A DNA stretch of 64,000 nt from Rhodococcus sovatensis (GTDB taxonomy: Bacteria > Actinomycetota > Actinomycetes > Mycobacteriales > Mycobacteriaceae): the NCBI RefSeq assembly GCF_037327425.1, contig NZ_CP147846.1, positions 5,951,442-6,015,441 of the forward strand. The letters are read 5' to 3'. Position 1 is the first letter of the stretch, and every line of letters begins with the position of its first letter. The position numbers and the translations under genes were made by a program. Shown here in pieces: positions 1 through 8,791 of this stretch. The notes beneath the pieces were generated by a model. That model saw only the letters and a program-made list of their open reading frames with translations. It had not been told where the DNA came from and did no database searches.

Positions 1-516
1 GATCATGTTGTCGAAGTGGCCGATCATGAACTTGTTGGCGAGCGTCATCAGGTGCAGCCGTTCCGGAAAGGTCCCGCCTTCCGGAGCGTGGAGCCGTCCG
101 GCGTGGGAGACGAAGAGTTGCTGTGCCTGGCTGGCCTGCTCACGCAAGTTTCGAAGGTTGGCTCGAAGGTCCTCGACGGACCCTTGTTCGGCGAACATGA
201 CCCGGATAAGGCCCTCGAATTCCAGCGCTGGTGGACGGGACTGGGTGCCGAGCCACTCGGTGAGCGCATCGCGACCCGCCTCCGTGATGGAGTACACGGT
301 TCTGCGACGACGCTCGCCGGTGTGCTCGGTTCGGGCTGTGACCAGTCCGCGCTCGAGAAGGCGCTTCGGGGTGTTGTAGCGCTGGCGGTCAGCCCGCGGC
401 CACACCTCGGCCACTCCTCGGCCGACCTGTTCTGCGATTTCGTAGGCCGACCAGTCTCTGGATGCCAGGAGCCCGAGCACCAGGAACGACGTGGTGTTGA
501 GGTCGCCCTGAACCAA
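1..516 (-). CDS. PadR-family transcriptional regulator (3' end outside window)
   Basis: The visible 172 codons start at a TTG preceded by a GGGGAGGAGAGG ribosome site and run off the left edge, so the C-terminus is missing. The N-terminus has the winged-helix layout of PadR proteins (residues about 5-85: LNTTSFLVLGLLA, a recognition region around RQRYNTPKRL and the wing RRRTVYSITEAGRDAL). A helical region follows, as expected for the PadR C-terminal dimerisation domain. Family members repress adjacent efflux or stress genes. The target is not visible here because downstream genes lie outside the window. The TTG start is inferred from the ribosome site; no ATG or GTG lies close by. Confidence 0.8.
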   Translation of the reverse strand, partial: MVQGDLNTTSFLVLGLLASRDWSAYEIAEQVGRGVAEVWPRADRQRYNTPKRLLERGLVTARTEHTGERRRRTVYSITEAGRDALTEWLGTQSRPPALEFEGLIRVMFAEQGSVEDLRANLRNLREQASQAQQLFVSHAGRLHAPEGGTFPERLHLMTLANKFMIGHFDNMI

Positions 517-575
517 TTGCCCTCTCCTCCCCTGTGGATTCGACTCCTTGCATCGAAGTCGGCCCAAGCCTAGCC

Positions 576-614
576 AGCCACGATGAGGCCCGTCGGCGGC
601 ACCTCATCGTGGCT
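576..614 (-). terminator. Hairpin terminator after the beta-lactamase-fold gene
   Basis: A 13-bp perfect stem, AGCCACGATGAGG at 576-588 pairing with CCTCATCGTGGCT at 602-614, lies just past the stop of the minus-strand gene at 623. No T tract follows, which is normal for actinobacterial terminators. Confidence 0.7.
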
Positions 615-622
615 ACCATGTT

Positions 623-1984
623 CTATCCGCCGCTGGTGTCCTCGGCGGCATCGTCGATGTGTTCACCGGTGTTGTCGGTGGAACTCGCATAGATAAGCGG
701 CACAAGAGATTTGGCAACCGCAGCGGCTGGCGGGGCACCCTCGGGGGTCGGTGCCAGAGTGCCCCAGACCACGATGGTGACGTCATTGGCCGGGTCGTAT
801 CCCATGAACGAGTTGTACCCGGGCATCTCGCCGATGTGCCCGTACATCGGTCCCATCTGTGCGATGCCGTAGCCATAACTGCTGCCGGACGGGTCGCTCG
901 GGTCCGACGGTTGGACGCTGTCCATCCGCATTGCCTGGGTTTCTACGTCGAGAAGGTCTCCGTTGCCGAGTGCTTGGACCCAGGTGACGAGGTCGTTGGC
1001 GGTCGAGATGCCCTGGCCCGCCGACCATGTCCACGACGGATTGTCGTTGGTCGTGATTCTGGGTTGGACCGTACCTGCCTCGATGGCCGCCAGCCGATCG
1101 GGCGAAAGCGATTCCTTACCTTCGCCCAAGGTCTCTACGTTGCCGCTGTAGGAGTAGCCGTTGGCGTAGGTGTCGGGAATCGACGTGTCGGTGTTGGCGG
1201 GGAAGGATGTGCTCGTCATGTCCAGCGCGCTGAACAGTCGATCCTGGTAGATCTGAGCGATCGGTTTGCCGTCGAGCTGCTCGGCGATGAGACCGAGTAG
1301 AACGGTGTTGGTGTTGGAGTAGTTGTATTCGGTACCGGGTGCCGCCACCGGCGGATTGGCGAAGGCCAGGGCCAGCAATTGTTCTGGCTCCCATACTCTT
1401 TGCGGATCGTTGTCGAGGGCTTCGTTGAGCTCGAGAGTCTGGGTGTAGTTGTACAGCCCGCTTCGCATATCGAGCAGTTGGGCGATCGTGATGTTCTCGC
1501 CGTTGGGCACATCAGGCCGATACTTGCTCACTGGATCCTCGACCGAGATCTTGCCCTCCTGGACCATCTGCAGGATGACTGTGCCGGTCCAGGTCTTGGT
1601 GTTGGAACCGATACGTACTTTCGTGTCCGCGGTGGGGACTTCCGTCGAGTCGAGCCCGAGTGTTCCCCACGATTTCGTGTAGTCGCCTTCCGGTGTCTTG
1701 ACGAGCACCATCATGCCGACCTCGCGGAATTGGGTTGCCAGATCGTCGACGACGGTGTCCATCGCGGCTGTGTCGAGCGGTACGAGCGCGGCGCTGGATT
1801 CCCCCGAACTCGACGCTTCCGAACCAGCCGCTCCCGCACTCGGTGTCGAGGATGTCGAGGTGTTGTCCGAGTCCGACGAACACGACGCGGCTACGAGCGC
1901 GGCCGTGAGGATGATGGCGGCGGCCCCGGTGGTCTTGGCCCGTCGGGCAATACGCCGCCGGGTCGACAGGTGTGCTGTTGGCAT
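623..1984 (-). CDS. Beta-lactamase-fold serine hydrolase lipoprotein (DD-carboxypeptidase/esterase type)
   Basis: This is a 453-aa exported protein. The ATG at 1984 is preceded by AGGAGAG and opens a basic signal peptide with a probable lipobox ending at Cys35, followed by a Ser/Gly/Ala-rich linker to about residue 70. The class C beta-lactamase-like domain shows SxxK (S127-N-T-K130), YxN (Y222-S-N224) and a C-terminal HxG-type motif (H383-I-G). Such proteins are D-aminopeptidase, DD-carboxypeptidase or esterase-like enzymes of the envelope; the substrate cannot be told from sequence. It is divergent from the DacB-type gene at 2203 and shares a 218-bp control region with it. A strong hairpin follows its stop. 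Confidence 0.85.
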   Translation of the reverse strand: MPTAHLSTRRRIARRAKTTGAAAIILTAALVAASCSSDSDNTSTSSTPSAGAAGSEASSSGESSAALVPLDTAAMDTVVDDLATQFREVGMMVLVKTPEGDYTKSWGTLGLDSTEVPTADTKVRIGSNTKTWTGTVILQMVQEGKISVEDPVSKYRPDVPNGENITIAQLLDMRSGLYNYTQTLELNEALDNDPQRVWEPEQLLALAFANPPVAAPGTEYNYSNTNTVLLGLIAEQLDGKPIAQIYQDRLFSALDMTSTSFPANTDTSIPDTYANGYSYSGNVETLGEGKESLSPDRLAAIEAGTVQPRITTNDNPSWTWSAGQGISTANDLVTWVQALGNGDLLDVETQAMRMDSVQPSDPSDPSGSSYGYGIAQMGPMYGHIGEMPGYNSFMGYDPANDVTIVVWGTLAPTPEGAPPAAAVAKSLVPLIYASSTDNTGEHIDDAAEDTSGG

Positions 1985-2202
1985 TGCGCTCTCCTGATAC
2001 GTGAAGGGTGGCTCGGCGGATAGCTGCGTGCTCGGGACTGCCCGGGGGCCGGTGCTGGCGTGCCTTCCGATTCTCCCAAGATTTCGGATTGCAGTGTGCA
2101 AATTGCAGTAACTCGGTTAAATTAATACCACTGCGCCGTCCGCAGGTGGGGGTCCGTAGAGCACGACGGACCCATGAGAACGCGTCAAGAGAGTCGGTGC
2201 CC

Positions 2203-3813
2203 ATGCCATCCTCGAGAATTCCCGGACGCAGATTCGGCGGTCGATCGATTCTGGCCTCGTTCACCGTTGTCGGCGTTGTGCTGACCGGGGCATGCGGCTC
2301 GTCGGATTCCACCGAACAGACTGAGGGTGGGCAGGCACTACCTCCCGATGCGCAGGCGATCATGGACTCGGATCCATACTCGGCGGCTCGGTGGTCGTAC
2401 CTCGTGATCGACCCCGAGACCGACGAAGTCATCTACAGCAATCAGGCCGACACGTTCATGTTTCTCGCCTCGCAGACGAAGCATTTCACCGTCGGCACGG
2501 TGTTCGACGAACTCGGAATCGACGAGAAGATCACGACCCCGGTCTACGCAACTGCTGTACCGGCGGGCGGCACCTTGGCCGGTGATCTGGTGTTGGTCGG
2601 ATCCGGAGACCTCGCGCTCGGGGGCCGCAACGCTGCCGAGGGCAAGTTCGACTTCGCCACCGACGGAATCGACCATGTCTACGCCGACGCCATCCCCGGA
2701 GCGGTTCTCGCGCCGGGTGATCCGCTTGCCGGACTCGACGACCTGGCCGAACAGGTGCTCGCCTCGGGTGTGACGCGGATCGACGGCGACGTACTCGTCG
2801 ACCCGCGTCTGTGGGAAACGTACGAGACAGTCGAAGGCCTCGTCCCGTCGATCTTCGTGAACGACAATCTCGTCGATATCTCGGCAGAGCCAGGGGAGCC
2901 GGGTCAGCCGGCCACCGTTCGGATGCTGCCGGGGAACGGTCTTTTCACGATCGACTCGCAGGTGACCACCGGCGCTGCCGACAGTGATTCCACGATGGTG
3001 GTCGCCGCAGACGACACGAACCCGACGATCATTCGGGTCACCGGTTCGGTCCCGGCGGGGAAGTCGTCGTTGACCGTTTTCCGCATCACCGACGCGGCCG
3101 GCTGGGCTCGTAAACTCTTCGTAGAAGCCCTGCAGCGCGCAGGTGTCGAGGTGGCTTCGACCTCGAAGATCAACGACGAGGCTGCGCTTCCCCCGAAGGA
3201 CTCGTACCAAGACAGCCTGCGGTTGGCGGAATTGGAATCGGCCCCGCTGGGTGAGGCCGGTGGAATGATCCTCGCAACCAGCTACAACACCGGCGCGAAC
3301 ACGTTCGTCTGCTTGCTTGCAGCCTCGACGGGGTCGGACCAGTGTGCCGATGGTCTGCCGGCTGTCCGTGAGCTGGCCGCAGAGGCAGGAATACCGGCGT
3401 CGGACTTCGTGATCATGGACGGACAAGGTGGTGACCCGTCGTCCGCGACTCCGACAGCCGTGGCGACCTGGTTCGAGTGGGTGAATCAACAGCCTTGGGC
3501 GGATACGTTCTGGGCCGGCCAGCCGATCCTGGGTGAGCGTGGCTCGTTGTCCGGTGTAGGCGTCGACAGTCCGGCGAGGGGGAAAGTCGTCGGGAAGACG
3601 TCGACCTCTGCTGACGTCGAACCCGGGACAGGGCGCTTGATCGTGACGACTCAGGGTCTGTCGGGCTATCTCGATGTGGGTGACGATCGACGGTTGCTGT
3701 TCGTGGTCGCGACAAGCAACGCCGTGTTCCCCGACCTTCCTCGCGGAGTCTTCCAGGTGGGCGACGATGTCGGCATGGTGGCGGCCGCATTCCAGCAAGC
3801 ACAGGAGAAGTAG
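2203..3813 (+). CDS. dacB: D-alanyl-D-alanine carboxypeptidase/endopeptidase, DacB (S13) type lipoprotein
   Basis: This 536-aa penicillin-binding protein of the PBP4/S13 family should trim peptidoglycan peptides outside the membrane. The start chosen is the ATG at 2203 (a GTG lies two codons upstream). A hydrophobic leader ends LTGACGSSDS, a probable lipoprotein site. Family motifs are SxxK at S90-Q-T-K93 and SxN at S360-Y-N362. The third motif reads K465-T-S rather than KTG, which is unusual for the family and could weaken beta-lactam binding or activity. The neighbouring truncated copy at 3832-4896 keeps KTG, so the two differ at this position. Confidence 0.85.
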   Translation: MPSSRIPGRRFGGRSILASFTVVGVVLTGACGSSDSTEQTEGGQALPPDAQAIMDSDPYSAARWSYLVIDPETDEVIYSNQADTFMFLASQTKHFTVGTVFDELGIDEKITTPVYATAVPAGGTLAGDLVLVGSGDLALGGRNAAEGKFDFATDGIDHVYADAIPGAVLAPGDPLAGLDDLAEQVLASGVTRIDGDVLVDPRLWETYETVEGLVPSIFVNDNLVDISAEPGEPGQPATVRMLPGNGLFTIDSQVTTGAADSDSTMVVAADDTNPTIIRVTGSVPAGKSSLTVFRITDAAGWARKLFVEALQRAGVEVASTSKINDEAALPPKDSYQDSLRLAELESAPLGEAGGMILATSYNTGANTFVCLLAASTGSDQCADGLPAVRELAAEAGIPASDFVIMDGQGGDPSSATPTAVATWFEWVNQQPWADTFWAGQPILGERGSLSGVGVDSPARGKVVGKTSTSADVEPGTGRLIVTTQGLSGYLDVGDDRRLLFVVATSNAVFPDLPRGVFQVGDDVGMVAAAFQQAQEK

Positions 3814-3831
3814 TGGTGGTCGGAGGCTTAG

Positions 3832-4896
3832 GAGTCGGGCGTCGATCGAGTCAGTGGCCAGGTCGTGGTCGACGATCGCCTCTTTCAGTCCTCACTCGCC
3901 GGTGAACCGATCACGCCGATTGTGATCAACCAGAACATCATCGACCTGACGACGACGCCCGCAAACGAAGGTGAGACGGCAACTGTCGTCATGAGCCCTG
4001 CAGTGGCGCCGTGGCGAGTCACCAGTGAGGTCGAGACGGTTGCGCCGGGAGGAGATACCGAGATTTCGGTGAGTTCACCTGCCGAGGGCGCGCTGCTGCT
4101 GTCGGGCACCATCGCAGCCGACAGTCGGCCTGCTCTGAAAGTACATGTGCTGGAGGACCCGTCGACGTTTGCTCGCACAGCATTCATCGAGGCGCTCGGT
4201 CGGGCCGGTGTAGCGGTGGGTGGCGATCCGGTGGCGCCGAATTCGACGGCGTCGTTGGCAGACGTCGACGCCGTCACGGCCCTCCCGTCTATCGCGGAGT
4301 TGATTTCGCTTCCCTTCGATCAGGACGCGACCTACGTATTGAAGGTCAGCTACAACCGGGGTGCGCAGACGATGATCTGCTTACTGGCGGTCGCCGGGGG
4401 AGGGTACGACGCAGACGCTCCCAAAGGAAGCGAGTGTGACGCGGGGCTAGTCGAAGCTCAGAAGCTATGGAGCGCAGCAGGTTTGGATACCACTTCGGTG
4501 GCGATGATCGACGGTTCGGGCTTGGAAGGCAACTACGTCACTCCGAACAATCAGACCGAACTCCAGACGATCATGGCGAAGCGTGCCGATGCGGATCGGT
4601 GGAAGGCAACTCTCCCGATTCTGGGAGTCGACGGTTCGCTGTCGCAGGTACAGCCGGACAGTCCCGCAGCGGGCAAGGTGGTCGCGAAGACTGGATCGCT
4701 GGTGGACAGAGATACGTTCAACAATCGGATTCGGCTCAACACCAAGGCATTGGGCGGCTATATCGACGCAGAATCGGGTCGACGGTTGGCATTCACCATC
4801 ATCGTCAATCAAGGATTCTTCTCCGAGATCGCGGGTGTCTTCGACGCGAACGAGGATGTCGGCAAGGTCGCGGCCGTCATTCAGCAGAGTTACTGA
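3832..4896 (+). pseudogene. 5'-truncated second dacB (S13 peptidase) copy
   Basis: Translation in this frame resembles the middle and C-terminal parts of the preceding DacB-type protein (for example SGVDRVSGQVVVDDRLF against SGVTRIDGDVLVDPRLW). It contains SxN (SYN in SYNRGAQ) and a standard KTG (AKTGSLVD). The similarity begins only 18 bases after the upstream stop, directly after an in-frame TAG at 3829. The roughly 200 N-terminal residues with the signal peptide and the SxxK nucleophile are absent. A GTG at 3865 could start a 343-aa product, but that product would have no catalytic serine and no export signal. I read this as a decayed tandem duplicate; a non-catalytic partner protein is less likely. 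Confidence 0.7.
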
Positions 4897-4951
4897 CGCA
4901 GACCCAACATGGTGACCACACTGAGGGCGAGTGGTCGTGGACACCAGCCTT

Positions 4952-4967
4952 TGTACTCGCTGGTACA
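4952..4967. promoter_or_regulatory. Palindromic operator, TGTAC-N6-GTACA (copy 1)
   Basis: The inverted repeat TGTACTCGCTGGTACA ends 8 bases before the methyltransferase ATG at 4976. Read on the opposite strand it is TGTACCAGCGAGTACA, which matches the copy at 6298-6313 at 14 of 16 positions. It is a probable binding site for the TetR protein encoded at 5626-6234. Confidence 0.7.
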
Positions 4968-4975
4968 TTGTGCCG

Positions 4976-5629
4976 ATGATTGCAGACGAAGTCTTTCGTC
5001 GAGGTCGAGCGGGCCTACCGTCTTGGATCAACGAACACGACGGATCGCGAAGCGTGCTGCCGGTTTCGCGGTGGATGGGTGGCACAGCGGCGACTGCCGA
5101 CGATCTGCGTGCGGACGCAGCGTCGATCGCGCTGTGCTCGGGCCCGACTCTCGATCTCGGTTGTGGACCGGGGCGGCTGACCGAGGCGCTATTGAAGGTC
5201 GGAGTGCCGGCCCTGGGTGTTGATGCGTCACCTGTTGCCGTGGAGATCACCAATGAACGAGGAGGGGTGGCTGTCGTACGTGACATATTTTCCGCACTGC
5301 CCGGCACGGGGTATTGGTCGCACGTGCTGCTTGCTGATGGCAACATCGGGATCGGTGGTGATCCGACCGTGTTGCTACGGCAGGCTTGTTCGCTGCTCCG
5401 TCTCGGTGGAACGGTTATCGTCGAGGCCGAGAAGACTGTGGCTGCCGGTGTGTACCGCAGGTCGGTGCGATGGGAAACAACAGAGGCCGTGGGGGAGTGG
5501 TTTGCGTGGGCGAGCGTCGGAATGGGTGCAGTGTATGAACTCGCTTCGAGCGTCGGTTTGGATGTTCGACGGATCATCGAAGTCGACGAGCGAGTATTCA
5601 TGGAGCTGACCATGCAAGGAATACAGTGA
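4976..5629 (+). CDS. Class I SAM-dependent methyltransferase
   Basis: This 217-aa protein carries the SAM-binding motif I LDLGCGPGRLTE at about residues 60-70, then the acidic loop GVDASPVAVE and a motif around HVLLADGNIG. No membrane segment or signal is seen, so it should act in the cytoplasm; the substrate is unknown. The ATG at 4976 is chosen because the palindromic operator lies directly upstream. There is almost no room for a ribosome site, so the message may be leaderless or start at the GTG at 4970. The stop overlaps the GTG of the TetR gene (GTGA), so the two are co-translated. Confidence 0.75.
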   Translation: MIADEVFRRGRAGLPSWINEHDGSRSVLPVSRWMGGTAATADDLRADAASIALCSGPTLDLGCGPGRLTEALLKVGVPALGVDASPVAVEITNERGGVAVVRDIFSALPGTGYWSHVLLADGNIGIGGDPTVLLRQACSLLRLGGTVIVEAEKTVAAGVYRRSVRWETTEAVGEWFAWASVGMGAVYELASSVGLDVRRIIEVDERVFMELTMQGIQ

Positions 5630-6234
5630 GCAGGGATTTACCGCGGACTGCGAAGGGGCGGCGAACGAGGGCTGCGATCGTTGATGCCGCCGCCGCGATG
5701 ATGTACGTCCGCGGCGTCGCAGGAACCACGCTCGATGACGTCCTCGACGCATCCGAGACTGGGAAGTCCCAGCTCTACTATTACTTCTCGGATAAGTCGG
5801 ACCTGGTGGAGGCAGTTGTCGCGCGGCAGCTGGAACGTGTTCTCGCGGCTCAGCCACTTCTCGCGCATATCGACAGTGTCGAGGACATAGATGCATGGGC
5901 CAGGGAGGTCGTACGAAACCACGAGCAGCCGGGAGGTCCGTTCTCCTGCCCGCTCGGTTCCCTCGCTGCGGAGCTGAAGAACGACGTGGCGTTCGTTCCA
6001 TCGCTCGATGCAGCGTTCCGTCGCTGGGCGCAGCCCCTCGAAGCCGGACTGCGGCGAATGACCGAGCGCGGAGAGCTCGAGGTGGAAGCTGACCCCGCGG
6101 CGTTGGCGGACACGCTCATCGCAGCGCTTCAGGGCGGCATGTTGCTGGCTCGAATCGCCGGTGACGTGCAACCGCTCCGCGATGTGCTCGACGCTGCCGT
6201 CGCCGCAATCCGCAAGCGTCGGATCGAAACCTGA
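5626..6234 (+). CDS. TetR/AcrR-family transcriptional regulator
   Basis: The 202-aa protein has an N-terminal helix-turn-helix (residues about 10-60, ending in the typical KSQLYYYFSDKSDLVEAV) and a C-terminal helical ligand domain. Its GTG start overlaps the methyltransferase stop by four bases. Identical-type palindromes stand before this two-gene operon and before the molybdopterin oxidoreductase at 6336. The simplest model is a repressor that controls itself, the methyltransferase and the oxidoreductase. The ligand is unknown. Confidence 0.88.
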   Translation: MSRDLPRTAKGRRTRAAIVDAAAAMMYVRGVAGTTLDDVLDASETGKSQLYYYFSDKSDLVEAVVARQLERVLAAQPLLAHIDSVEDIDAWAREVVRNHEQPGGPFSCPLGSLAAELKNDVAFVPSLDAAFRRWAQPLEAGLRRMTERGELEVEADPAALADTLIAALQGGMLLARIAGDVQPLRDVLDAAVAAIRKRRIET

Positions 6235-6297
6235 CGTCGAACCGAGTATTCGGGATAGCGCTCCTTTGGGTGGTCGACTACGCTGGGCATCGAAAAA

Positions 6298-6313
6298 TGT
6301 ACCATTGAGTACA
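6298..6313. promoter_or_regulatory. Palindromic operator, TGTAC-N6-GTACA (copy 2)
   Basis: TGTACCATTGAGTACA, flanked by A and T to give an 18-bp palindrome (6297-6314), lies 22 bases before the oxidoreductase ATG at 6336. It differs from copy 1 (opposite strand) only in the two central bases. Confidence 0.7.
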
Positions 6314-6335
6314 TTTATGAAGATTGGACAACTTG

Positions 6336-7598
6336 ATGACCCACGCGTCGATCCTGAGTCCGAGTCGCTTTCGCAGTCCGATACGCGGCGTTTGGTTCAC
6401 GTCGGTCTTGGGTGCAGTGCTGCTCGCCGCCCTCCCGATCGTCACCGTCACCGGGTTCGTATCCTGGGTCGCCTACGGTCCTCAATTCGGCCAGGCAATG
6501 CCGGGAGATGTAGGGTGGCTGCGCATCCCGGCTTTCGAGTGGCCTACGGATCCCACCTGGTTCTATAGGCTCACACAGGGTGTTCACGTCGGGCTCGGTC
6601 TTGTGATCGTGCCAATTGTGTTGGCCAAACTCTGGTCGGTCGTTCCCAAGTTGTTCGAAACGCCGCCGGTTCGCAGCGTCGCCCACGCGCTCGAACGGCT
6701 GTCCCTGCTGGCGCTGGTCGGCGGGATTCTGTTCGAGATCATCACTGGCATCCTCAATATCCAATACGACTACATCTTCGGATTCAGCTTTTACACTGCC
6801 CACTACTGGGGCGCGTGGGTTTTCCTCGGGGGCTTCGTTTCTCACGTGACGCTGAAACTTCCGACGATGGTGACCGCACTGCGAACCAGACCCTTCCTGG
6901 AACTCATGCGCATCGGCGTCCGCGACACCGTCCCGGACGCCGACGACGAATCTGGTCTGGCATCAACAGATCCCGCGCCGGCAACTGTGAGTCGACGAGG
7001 GGCGCTCGCCCTCGTCGGTGGAAGCGCACTGTTCGTCACTGTGCTCACAGTAGGTCAGACGACCGGCGGGTTCTTGCGATCGGCTGCGATTCTTCTCCCT
7101 CGCGGGCGCTCGTACGGCGACGGACCCAACGATTTTCAGGTCAACCGCACAGCGAAGGCTGCGGGCATCACCGGTGATCAGACTGGCGATGGCTGGACGC
7201 TGACGGTGTTGGGTGGAACCGCCGACATCGTCCTGACACGCACACAACTCGAACGAATGAACATGCACACCGTCGATCTGCCGATCTCCTGTGTCGAGGG
7301 ATGGTCGACAGTGCAGACCTGGAGCGGTGTGCGATTGCGTGATCTCGCTACGCTCGCCGGTATCGATTACGTCGACACCGGCGAGGTTCGATCGTTGGAG
7401 GTCTCCGGTTCGTTCAATCGGGTCACGTTCGGTCGATCGCAGATGATGCATCCCGATTCCCTGCTCGCACTCCGGGTGAACGGGGTCGACTTGTCGCTCG
7501 ACCATGGATACCCCGCTCGCATCATGATTCCAGCCATACCGGGGGTGCATGCCACGAAATGGGTTCGCTCCATCGAGTTCGCCGGGCCGCAGTCGTGA
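6336..7598 (+). CDS. Membrane molybdopterin oxidoreductase: cytochrome b561-like domain fused to sulphite-oxidase-like domain
   Basis: This 420-aa protein has an N-terminal membrane half (about residues 1-195) with four or five hydrophobic segments and histidines suited to haem binding (QGVHVGLG, AHYWGAW). A linker of about 40 residues and another hydrophobic stretch (about 220-245) lead to a molybdopterin domain of the SUOX/YedY class. The molybdenum-ligand cysteine is in LPISCVEGWS (C319), and the tail WVRSIEF is typical. It probably passes electrons between the quinone pool and an unknown oxyanion or S/N-oxide. The start is the ATG at 6336; a TTG at 6324 is also in frame. The stop overlaps the next gene. 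Confidence 0.8.
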   Translation: MTHASILSPSRFRSPIRGVWFTSVLGAVLLAALPIVTVTGFVSWVAYGPQFGQAMPGDVGWLRIPAFEWPTDPTWFYRLTQGVHVGLGLVIVPIVLAKLWSVVPKLFETPPVRSVAHALERLSLLALVGGILFEIITGILNIQYDYIFGFSFYTAHYWGAWVFLGGFVSHVTLKLPTMVTALRTRPFLELMRIGVRDTVPDADDESGLASTDPAPATVSRRGALALVGGSALFVTVLTVGQTTGGFLRSAAILLPRGRSYGDGPNDFQVNRTAKAAGITGDQTGDGWTLTVLGGTADIVLTRTQLERMNMHTVDLPISCVEGWSTVQTWSGVRLRDLATLAGIDYVDTGEVRSLEVSGSFNRVTFGRSQMMHPDSLLALRVNGVDLSLDHGYPARIMIPAIPGVHATKWVRSIEFAGPQS

Positions 7599-8065
7599 TG
7601 ACGTTCCGCCGTGTCTACGGCGCGGGCCCGATCCACCTTGCGGTGATGTCGTGCTGTTTCGCGCTCGTCGGGCTTGTCGTACTCACGGTCGGGATTCCGG
7701 CGTTGTGGAGTTCTGCCGTGTGGTGGCAGTCCATCGCGGTGTGGTTCGTCGGGGCGGCGCTTGTGCACGATCTGATTCTGTTCCCGTTGTACGCACTGCT
7801 CGACAGAACGTCCGTTCTCGGGCTCGGCCGATGGGTGAACGCGGTTCGGATTCCGGCGCTTGGTGCCGGCCTGAGTCTGCTGCTGTTCTTCCCCGGAATC
7901 ATCTCTCAGGGCAGCGCCACTTACGAGGCGGCCACAGGCATGACACAGCAGCCGTTTGCGCTGCGATGGCTGTTTCTCGTGGCAGGACTGTTCGCAGTTA
8001 GCTTCCTGTTCTATGGAATCAGGGCTCTTGCCCGACGCGTGCGTAATACGGCCTCGTATACCTAG
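7598..8065 (+). CDS. Small multi-pass membrane protein of unknown function
   Basis: The 155-aa protein has about four predicted membrane segments (LAVMSCCFALVGLVVL, WFVGAALVHDLILFPLYALL, ALGAGLSLLLFF, WLFLVAGLFAVSFLFYGI) and a basic C-terminus. Its ATG shares one base with the stop of the molybdopterin oxidoreductase gene, so the two are very likely co-translated. It may be an accessory membrane partner of that enzyme. I do not recognise a family. Confidence 0.7.
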   Translation: MTFRRVYGAGPIHLAVMSCCFALVGLVVLTVGIPALWSSAVWWQSIAVWFVGAALVHDLILFPLYALLDRTSVLGLGRWVNAVRIPALGAGLSLLLFFPGIISQGSATYEAATGMTQQPFALRWLFLVAGLFAVSFLFYGIRALARRVRNTASYT

Positions 8066-8205
8066 CTCGCGGTGCCACCCTCACGCTTGTGTGCACAGAA
8101 GAAGTAGACGCAGAACTCGCAACCGACCTGACGGGAGCAACCATCGATATCAACGGCGGAAGCTCCTGCACTGACCTGGACCCCGGACTGCCATGGCGCG
8201 ACCTG

Positions 8206-8655
8206 TCAGGGAACCTGCCAGCTGCCGACTGCAGGGAGGAACGTGATGCCATACGGAATGGAGGAGGTCGTGCTGATTCGGCCCGATCCCGTCACGACCC
8301 GTGTTGGTGCCTTGGGGAAGAGAGCACCGCTACCCACGCTGGAAATGCCCGTCGCTCCGGTGTCCTCGTTTTTCCACTCGAGTTGGCAAGGGCACCAGTC
8401 GCTCCCGTCGAAGAAGGAGACACCGGGCTGCTCCTGATCGACAAGTACGGTGATGGTTTCGTTGACGAAACCGATCGGCAGTTCTGCGGAGCCGATATTG
8501 AGGTTGTCGCCGCCACCGAGACCGATGAGCGGGGTCAACTGGGTGATCTGGACGGGTGCTGCGGCGGCGGTGGGCGCCGCTATCGCTCCAACGGCCAATA
8601 CCGACGTAGTCAGTGCTGTCAGTGTCGCGAGCTTCGAGCGCGTGGACAATTTCAC
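8206..8655 (-). CDS. Secreted protein of unknown function
   Basis: The 149-aa product starts at a GTG (8655) behind an AGGGGG ribosome site. It has a clear Sec signal peptide of about 33 residues ending APTAAAA. The mature part is about 115 residues, rich in Gly, Thr and Ser, with one close cysteine pair (DWCPCQLEW). No domain is recognised. The gene is divergent from the IclR gene at 8792, with 136 bases between them, but nothing ties it to aromatic metabolism. Confidence 0.65.
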   Translation of the reverse strand: MKLSTRSKLATLTALTTSVLAVGAIAAPTAAAAPVQITQLTPLIGLGGGDNLNIGSAELPIGFVNETITVLVDQEQPGVSFFDGSDWCPCQLEWKNEDTGATGISSVGSGALFPKAPTRVVTGSGRISTTSSIPYGITFLPAVGSWQVP

Positions 8656-8791
8656 GTGGTTCCCCCTGATCGACGAATCTCGGTCAGCGGGGGTGCACGG
8701 CTGTCCACCCCCGCTGGATCGTACATATCGGGACCATCGTATGCGCCAGGAAAGTGCGGGATCTGCGTCGCTGATGTGGTGAAGTTGTGCC

